From Neocallimastix lanati (nom. inval.) (taxonomy: Eukaryota > Neocallimastigomycota > Neocallimastigomycetes > Neocallimastigales > Neocallimastigaceae): DNA of 64,000 nt. This document shows positions 56,580 through 64,000 of this stretch, in pieces. How positions within the stretch are numbered: position 1 is the stretch's first letter; the number at the start of each line of letters is the position of its first letter. The stretch is taken from positions 571,501 through 635,500 of the forward strand of contig JACVTC010000106.1 of NCBI GenBank assembly GCA_016946835.1, written 5' to 3'. The notes beneath the pieces were generated by a model. That model was not told the DNA's origin, ran no database searches, and was given only the letters and a program-made list of their open reading frames with translations. The position numbers and the translations under genes were made by a program.

Positions 56580-57067
56580 ATATAATATACTTTTTAAATA
56601 TTATTAAATAACTATTTCAAAAGAAATAATAATATATTCTACTAAAAAAGAATTACAAAAAATTATTTTACAATTTAATATTGATAAATTATATATAAAA
56701 AAAGAATATTTATTATTTATTTAATTATTATTTATTTAATTATTATTTATTTAAAACACGCCACATACGAAAACACGCCACATTGGGAAATGCACTATTG
56801 CGAAACGAACTAGATTCCTTCAAAAATAATATAAGAAAAAAAAACCCTTTTATGTTAGTAATAACAAAAAAGTTTATAAATAAAAAAATATATATATATA
56901 TTATTAATAATAATAATATATAATAATATATAATTAATTTCGAAAATAGTATTAATTATATTAATATTAAATATTTAAATATTGACTTTAAAGATAAAAT
57001 ATTTTGTTATATCATGTTTCAGTAAAATAATTTTTATATATAAATTTATTTTATTTTATTTTTATTT

Positions 57068-57106
<39 letters not shown>

Positions 57107-57667
57107 GAAATATTAATAAATTCCTGTATTATATAAAAATATATATATATATTTATAATAATTAAATAATCCTTCCAAAAACAAAAAATATTTAAAATAA
57201 TAAATTGTATTATAAATAGTTATAATATATATATGGGGTATTCTGTAATTAAAAATAAAGAATATTTCCTTAACAATAATAATAATTTTTAATAATAATT
57301 TTCTAATATGATAAAAAAAAATTTTTTTTTTTATATTATTTTTTATTTAATTTTTGTTTTTATTATAACAATTATCAAAAAAAAAATTTTTTTTCTAATT
57401 ATTACTATGATTACTATTTGTACGTCCTCATCCATATCTAGTACCTTGATTTATAGAAAATGAACTTCATGAATAGAGATAAATATTTTATTAATTATTA
57501 CTACTACCAGATAAATTATTATTGTTGTTGTTGTTGCTATTATTGTAATTTATTGTAATTGTTATTGTTATGATTATGATTATTATATAAATTATTTATT
57601 ATGTTGTCATTGTTACTTAATTTTTGTAAATTATTCTTTTTATCAATTTTCTTTTCTTTTATTTTAC
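56580..57667. other. AT-rich intergenic with homopolymers
   Basis: A GTGCATTTC/GTGGCGT motif cluster near 56757-56815, poly(T) of about 40 at 57067-57105, a (TTG)n run near 57522, and the 3' UTR of the Hsp40 gene. No gene supported. Confidence 0.55.
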
Positions 57668-59101
57668 CTAAAAAAAATGATGGTATCCACCAAACTGTGA
57701 TCTTTGATCTGTTTCAGGAGCCCTAGTACCACTAGTTTTTGTATTATTTGAACCACTACGACGAGTACTATGATGACTACTATGATGACTACTATGATGG
57801 CCACTATGATGACTATGTTGATGACTATTACTATGATGACTACGTTGTTGATCTTCTAATCTTAATCTTTCACCAGAACGACTTTGAGTATCTGTAATAA
57901 ATGATTGTTGTTTACCATTAACAATTGTTTCTTGCGTTCTTCTACCATCTGGTTCAATAATTGTTCTTTCAACAGTAGTATTTCCTTTACCATCTCTTGT
58001 TTCCTTAACAATAGTCTTTTTACCATTAATAACTTCAGTTCTTTGTGAAGTTGAAACAAAGTTTCCACCACCCATACCTCCTCCAAATGAAGAAGAACTG
58101 AATGAGGAAAATGAAGATGTAGTTGGTCCACCAAAACTCGAAGAGCTGAATGAACTAAAACCTGAATGTCCACTACCTCCGAAGAAATCATCATCATCAT
58201 CAAAGAACGAATTACTAAACATTGAAAAACCACCAAATGGATCATTTCTTCTAGTATTTGAGCCTCTACGACTAGAATGACTACCGAATGGATCTTTAAA
58301 ATGTTTAATATTAAAATATTTTAATAAATAAAAAAAAATAGTATAATGAAATTATGTTAATTTATTTTATTAAAGATATAATTTTTGTATTATTAAAATA
58401 TATATATATATGTATATTATTTTATTCTTATATTTACCATGACCGAAAAAGGCAGCAAATGGATCTTGACCTCCAAAGAATTCTCTGAATAAATCTTCCG
58501 GATTTGTAAAGTGGAATGAATGGTAACTATCACTATCATAACCAGCACCAGCACCACTAGTTCTTTCTTTAAATCCTTCATCACCATATTTATTATAGAT
58601 TGCACGTTGTTCTGGATCCTTGAGAACTTCATAAGCTATTTAATATATTTTTAACAATTAGAATAATATTATGAAATAATATATATAAAGTAATGTAATT
58701 TAATTTAATTTTTAAATCCTAATTATTATTATATATTAATAAGAATATTTGATACTAATTGTTCACCTTCAGAAATTAATTTGAAACGTTCATTAGCTTC
58801 TTCAAGTCTATCTTGATTTTTATCAGCTATAATGATAATATTATTAATAATTATAATAATATAATATTAATGTTCAATTAATTATATATATATTTCAATT
58901 TATGAAAATAAAATATATATAAATTACATTTATTTTTTATTTTTTACAATAATATTTAAAAAAAAAATACATATTTATATATCTTTATTTAAATTATATA
59001 TTTAATTTCTCTTCTTCCAATAATTATTAAAATTTTATACTATTTAAGAACAAAATATTGTATTCATTAAATATATTAATATAAAAAGAAATACACTATT
59101 A

Positions 59102-59181
<80 letters not shown>

Positions 59182-59363
59182 CTACAACAATACATTTATT
59201 TAAAACTTTATAAAATTTTTTCTAAAAATAAAAAAAAAAAAAGTTAGTTTTTAAAATACTCACGATGCCAATGTAAAGCTTCTTTTCTATATGCTTTTTT
59301 AATTTCAGAATCAGTTGCTGTTTCTGAAATACCTAAAATTTCATAATATTTCTTAGTTGTCAT
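57668..59363 (-). CDS. DNAJB6-type Hsp40 co-chaperone, four exons
   Basis: Minus-strand exons 59363-59264, 58826-58767, 58635-58438 and 58293-57668 join in frame, all introns phase 1, giving 327 residues. The J domain occupies residues 1-70 ([20 protein letters not shown]) with the Hsp70-activating HPD at 33-35, split by intron 1. A Gly/Phe-rich linker follows ([18 protein letters not shown]), then a Ser/Gly/Phe-rich stretch and a beta-rich region [20 protein letters not shown] with [17 protein letters not shown], like the DNAJB2/B6 C-terminus. A His/Ser-rich tail ends GGYHHFF. This family suppresses protein aggregation with Hsp70 in cytosol or nucleus. No zinc finger, so it is not type I. 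Confidence 0.88.
59104..59179 (+). repeat. 76-base poly(A) in intron 1 of the Hsp40 gene
   Basis: Uninterrupted A run on the plus strand (poly-U in the pre-mRNA), upstream of the intron 1 acceptor. Confidence 0.95.
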
Positions 59364-59552
59364 TTATATTAATAATTTCTTTATAATAACTATTAAATTA
59401 GAAATTTTTATAATTTAATTTTTATCTTTGTTTATATTTATGCTTTTATTTTTTTATTTTTTTTAAAAAAGAAAAAAAATAATAAGAATAAGAATAAGGT
59501 TAACGTATAAAAAAACGATTTTTAAATAAGTATTGGTATATTATTTGGTATA

Positions 59553-59600
<48 letters not shown>

Positions 59601-60469
59601 AAAAATACTATTTTTTTCCAATTTATTTAAATTGAAAATTATAATACAACAATTTTTGTTTTTTAATTTTTTAGAACTAAAAATTAATAAAATTATTTTA
59701 TTTATATTACTTTCTAAAAAAATTTAAAATTAAAATAAAAAAATAGAAAAAAATATAATAAAAAAAATAAAATAAAAATATAAAAATAGCAAATACTTGA
59801 AGTTTGTTATTTTAAAGACATAACTTTATAAATATTTTTCAATATAATTAATTATTTTCAAAATAATAATTTCCATTAAAATTTTAGTTCTAAATTAAAT
59901 AATAATAAATTTATATACTAATTAATATTTATATCTAAATTTTTTAAATATTTTTAATTATTATAATTATTTATATATATTATTAAATATATATATTATT
60001 ACATATTAACAAATAATGAATATAATATTTATTTTTTATTTTATTTTTGAATAATAAATATAATAAACCATTTTCTAATATATAATAATTCAATTTTAAT
60101 ATATATAGAAATTTCTAGAATAAACAAAAATATCTTATAAAAAATTTTTAATTATTTTTTAAATTTTAAAAAATATATAAAATCATGGTAATTATAATTA
60201 CAATATATAATATATATAAATGAATATAATAAACATCAAATATTTATTATATAAAATTTTTAATACTTTTCAATTTTTATATGAATTTATCCAAATAAAA
60301 AGTTTGAATAAAAGTTATGTAATTACATAATAAAAGTTTATATATTAAGAATTTAAAAGTATTGACATTATTACTTATACTAAAATATGTATTTGTATTA
60401 TATAAGTGTTTTTATAAAAAATTAAACTCTATATTATAAATATAAAGGTTAATATCAGTAATACTAATA
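59364..60469. other. AT-rich promoter side of the Hsp40 gene, nothing else seen
   Basis: Contains a poly(A) run near 59562-59596 and AT-only sequence. No supported gene or RNA. Confidence 0.55.
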
Positions 60470-61879
60470 AAGAGTTTTAGTTTTGTAGGCAACTAACCTC
60501 ACCTCCAGATTATAAGATCTCTGCTTTAAAAGGAATTCATATCATAATTTGGGTTTGAATTGACTATCTAAAAGAAATTATGGTTTTCTCCTTCAAAAGC
60601 ATTGGCCCTACTAGCCTGTCTTACTGAATTTTCAGTGTTGACGCTTCGGGTTAGTTTGCGATTATACCGTCGAAATAACAATCCTTGTACATAATTTCTG
60701 TGAAGAGAACCGCAGATCGTATCAAGAATGGTGTCTTAGAATAATCACCAGAAATGATTTGGTTCTTAAACGAAACATCTCATTCCTTTTCATAATTTAA
60801 ATCAATAATGTATACATCTCTTCCACCAAGAAGGAAGTAATATAATCGGTACCAGGTTACATATATATTTAAACACACGTTATTCAAAAAATTACTTATT
60901 TTAACACAATTTTCACCAACTGACCTATTCACTATATTATTAATAATGATACTATTATTTGCGATATCACTAATATTAATATTCTTATTTTCACTATCAC
61001 TAATACTTCTATTATTAATTATATTATTACTATTTTTATTATTATTAATATTTATACTTTTCGTTACTACCATCAAAGTCAGTACTTGATTCCACATTAT
61101 TTATATACGTGACAACAGATTTTTACATTACTATTTGATATTGGACAATATTTGAAAATTGTAAACTATTTTTCATAAAGTTTTTCAATATCAAAAAAAA
61201 TATTTCTATCAAAATTTACTGAAAAGATAGCATTTAAAAGATCAATGTTCCAATCGAGGATTACAATTTTCTCTATAACAGCAAGGATACAATTCTGGAC
61301 AGTTGTCTTCAATCATATTAGTAGCTTTGGCAACACCAGCATCGAATTTATATTCACATCCGACACGAAGTACCCATCGGAAACCAATGCTATATTTAGG
61401 ATACTTAAAGTTGAGCTTTAATAGCCTTTAGCTTCTCAAATTCATTTTTCATATATGATTTAGCCTTGATTGATTTTCCTGCCATATATCTATCTCAGAA
61501 AAAGTTTACAATTTTTTTTTTTTGATGGAAATGTATCTAATTTGTCCGTTATAATTTTTACTTTCTTTATCCTATGTATGACCTCTACAACGTGAAATAG
61601 CTCTTAGTAAAACAGAGATAATACATTTCGAGTTTTTCTATTTTTTAAATCACCTTACCTAAGCAATTGCATATTTCACAGAAAGAGGAGGAATGTTAAG
61701 TTCTTTTTTGTTTTAGAAACACAATAAAGGGATGTAAAACTATTCCCATTAGAAAATCCTACAATTCAATATAATCCTGTATTAACTAGTGTCTGAGTAC
61801 TTCTCGTTCTTTCATTGTTTGATCCAAGTAGAGGTGCATATTACGAAACTTACCCATTTACTATAGCAGAAAATAACAT

Positions 61880-62315
61880 TCATTTATAAGGGAAAGAAAT
61901 ATGAGGATTCTTAAGAAATCCTTTAATGGAATAAAGTATTTTTCTAATTTTATTATTCATTCTCTGTATGATTGGTTTCAATTCTAAATCATTTGAAAAC
62001 GGTACACCTAAGTAGGTATAGCAATTCGTTATTGGTAACTCTTGTTTTGAAAGATAAAAGGTATGGTTACAACTATTAAGAAATTTTGAAATTTCTCCTC
62101 GTACTACTAAACTTGTACATTTATTGATACCAAATTGCATTTCATTATTTCTAGCCATCCACTGGCAAATTTTAACAATTCCTTAAGTTTAGATCTTGTT
62201 GGAGCACATAACACAATGTCATCTGCAAAGAAACCTCCACAGCAACGTTTAATCAAAGCTTTGAAGAATTCCATTGGAATCTCACCAGGACCACAAACTT
62301 TAAAGTTTGGGATAG
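61880..62315 (-). pseudogene. LINE reverse transcriptase core fragment
   Basis: Holds the GPGEIP and FADD motifs and the thumb (frame 61880-62158, KCTSLVVRGEISKFLNSCN, YLGVPF). About 100 residues of the RT palm are missing between IKRC and GGFFADD, an internal deletion that removes function. Confidence 0.8.
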
Positions 62316-62849
62316 TTTTTTTTTTTTTTTTTTAAAGCCGCAATTATTGCAAACTTTAATCTTTATTTATTTTCTTATATAAAATACATGAATACTTTTA
62401 ATTATAATGAAAAAATAAAAAAACACAGAATTAATAAAATAAATAAAAAAATTATTTGTCCAATTGAACATAATAATAAATGAAATAGTAACGAACCTCA
62501 TCTCCTTATGGATTAGGGTTTGAATTGACTATCTGAAAGAAATTATGGTCTTCTCCTTCAGAGGCATTGGCCCTGCTAGCCTGTCTTACTGCATTTTCAG
62601 CGTTGACGCTCCTGGTTAGTTTGCGCTTATACTTTCGGAATAGTAACCCTTGCCGAGTACTAGCCCTAGGCGTAATTTCTGTAAAGAGAGCCGTAGATCG
62701 TGTTTTTGAATAATCACCAGAAAGGATTTGGTTCTTAAACAAAATATTCCATTCCTTTATATAATTTAAATCTATTGTTAATATTATTAATATTATATAC
62801 TTCGTTACTACTATTAGAATCAGAACTTAGATCTAAATTATTCATATCT
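62316..62849 (-). mobile_element. 5'-truncated LINE copy nested in the LINE
   Basis: 534 bp: the C-terminal coding region in one open frame (from about 62779 to 62506: FKNQILSGDYSKTRSTALF, RKYKRKLTRSVNAENAVRQA, stop), a 3' UTR with the GCAATAATTGC hairpin, and 18 A residues. Flanked by GGATAG on both sides (62310-62315 and 62850-62855). Removing it restores the host LINE frame between EEIRR and CGPGEIP. This fixes the 3' end structure of the family. Confidence 0.8.
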
Positions 62850-63140
62850 GGATAGATGAGATCGCCTAATTTCTTCATCGCTAAAATCTTGGTTGATTTC
62901 CCATTCTCGTTACCTTGGAGTTCCCAAATTCTTAAGTGCGTCAAAATCTTTCCAGAAATCTTTAGAAAGACAATGATCTGAAGAATCCAACCCTAGGAAC
63001 TTATAATGAGAGTGCCAAGCTTTTAATTTTTCATCTGTAGAAGATGATAATTCAATGTTGATAACGGTAAATATTAATGGTATACAAATTAATCATGGTA
63101 TAATATTCCCAATCACAATAGGCAAAACATTAGTAAAGAA

Positions 63141-63387
63141 TTTCAAAAAAAAAAAAAAAAAAAAAAAAAAAACATAAGATTGTATAAATTCTTTAAATAA
63201 TAAAAAATTGAAACAATTTTTATATAAATTTTATAAAATTCTTATATATACTTATTTAATGATTTTATTAAATCACTCCAAACCAATTAACAAATAAAAA
63301 TTTTTTATTTTTTTAATTTTGTTTTTTAATATTAAATATTTATTTATTTATTTTATTAAAATATATTATCATATATATTCATATATA

Positions 63388-63426
<39 letters not shown>

Positions 63427-63803
63427 TAAAATAAATTAATGAAATAAAATAAAAATAAAAATAAAAAAAGTTTAAATTCATTTATTTTCTTTTCATTATG
63501 AATTTGAAAATAATTATATTTATTGTATTTATTTTCGATTTTATTTTTTAATAGAAAATATCCTAGAAATTGTAAAATATAATGAATTGTTAAAAACAAT
63601 TTAAGGAAATATAAATGATTAAAATTTTTCTAATTTTTTTTTTTTATCCAAAAATAAAATATAAATTTTCCTTATCCAACAGTAATATGAATTATAAAAA
63701 AAAAAAATAAAAAAAACTCATATTATTAAACTTTCCAAAGCCACCTTTTAAGATATAGTGTAAAAAAATTATATATATATATTCTTTAAAAATTAATGAA
63801 AGC
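63141..63803. other. AT-rich intergenic with poly(A) runs
   Basis: Poly(A) runs at about 63147-63172 and 63395-63424, an (AT)n stretch near 63374-63394, and the 3' flank of the gene at 63804. No gene seen. Confidence 0.6.
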
Positions 63804-64000
63804 TTAAATAGCTTCATTTTTACGTTTTTCAATAATTTCCTGCATGGCATTAGTTAAACGATCAACATGATCACGATTACCAAGATGAATAACAAAACGA
63901 CTTGAACCAGAAATTTTAATACCATAGGCAGCAACTTCCTTAGCCATATCTCCTAACGAAACTAAAGCTTTATTGTCATTGACCCAAACCATATTAGTAT
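63804..64000 (-). CDS. L-threonine aldolase-like protein, C-terminal end (partial)
   Basis: The minus strand from the window edge encodes TNMVWVNDNKALVSLGDMAK, then YGIKISGSSRFVIHLGNRDH, then VDRLTNAMQEIIEKRKN and TAA at 63804. The TNMV[FW]V start, the G-[IV]-x-ISG segment, the RFVIHL (usually RLVTH) strand and the closing helix match the small C-terminal domain of PLP-dependent low-specificity threonine aldolases, which split threonine to glycine and acetaldehyde. The Lys-bearing large domain lies outside the window. Other fold-type I PLP enzymes share parts of this layout. Confidence 0.65.
   Translation of the reverse strand, partial: TNMVWVNDNKALVSLGDMAKEVAAYGIKISGSSRFVIHLGNRDHVDRLTNAMQEIIEKRKNEAI

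Larger units (their letters stand above)
60470..63140 (-). mobile_element. Non-LTR retrotransposon (LINE) relic, 5' truncated
   Basis: Minus-strand order: pre-RT region (STDEKLKAWHSHYKFLGLDS, REWEINQDFSDEEI, 63060-62870); [nested copy 62316-62849]; RT start GPGEIPMEFFKALIKRC (about 62300-62245); catalytic FFADDIVLCAPTRSKLKELL (about 62235-62165), with the palm between them deleted; thumb NCYTYLGVPFSNDLE; APLLGSNNERT; VLRVGCEYKFDAGVAKAT with a CPELYPCC cysteine cluster (about 61380-61270); and a C-terminal basic region (FKNQIISGDYSKT, 60780-60520). Many stops. No poly(A) survives at its 3' end. Confidence 0.8.

Noticed and set aside
43836-56584. Target-site duplication for Copia-2
   Set aside because: The 5-mers outside the two LTRs (ATAAT and ATATA) do not match, so no duplication is claimed. 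It may have mutated, or the ends may come from recombination.
60780-61097. 105-residue Asn/Ile-rich ORF on the minus strand
   Set aside because: It lies in the decayed linker before the LINE C-terminal region. The neighbouring frame, not this one, matches the sister copy at 62316-62849.

Overview
The window is extremely A+T-rich eukaryotic DNA with short phase-conserved introns, long (TTA)n/(AAT)n and poly(A/T) tracts and dense transposons. A secreted, cysteine-rich protein of the type annotated as scaffoldin in anaerobic gut fungi (7600-13936), carrying an eight-cysteine chitin-binding CBM18 domain, points to Neocallimastigomycota (Neocallimastix/Piromyces/Anaeromyces group). The genus cannot be told from the sequence.

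Host genes. (1) 531-2768 (+), a two-RRM RNA-binding protein of the RBMS/MSSP type. (2) 7600-13936 (+), an eight-exon scaffoldin-like surface protein built from duplicated phase-1 exon modules. (3) 18946-21800 (+), a six-exon FHA-domain protein. (4) 57668-59363 (-), a four-exon DNAJB6-type Hsp40. (5) 63804-64000 (-), the C-terminal end of a probable L-threonine aldolase that runs off the window. A PD-(D/E)XK-like fragment lies at 15200-15335 (-).

Mobile DNA makes up well over half of the window. 4270-5740 (-): Ty3/gypsy relic. 15364-17107 (+): Ty1/copia relic. 17308-17660 (+): LINE relic. 17780-17907 (-): LINE 3' stub with a 13-bp duplication. 22199-37564 (+): a 15.4-kb Copia-1 whose pol is interrupted by three gag- or protease-only LTR elements, TRG-I and TRG-II in tandem (25870-31684) and TRG-III inverted (31711-35034). 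39144-43534: a MULE DNA transposon with terminal inverted repeats, a perfect 9-bp target duplication, a decayed FLYWCH/MULE transposase and an internal gene for a small secreted protein. 43836-56579 (-): Copia-2, which holds a ~526-bp SINE-like retroposon (44125-44650) and a truncated chromodomain Ty3/gypsy element (48640-56065), itself hit by three antisense LTRs of its own family. 60470-63140 (-): a LINE relic with a 5'-truncated LINE copy nested in it.

Most notable: the modular scaffoldin-like gene; the SINE-like element with Pol III box matches and poly(A); a shared copia primer-binding site that matches the anticodon arm of tRNA-Lys(CUU), not a tRNA 3' end; the LTR family that places gag and a protease-like domain on separate elements with a common tail; and the MULE carrying a secretory cargo gene. 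All exon and element boundaries were read by eye from splice sites, reading frames and flanking duplications. No database search was run.
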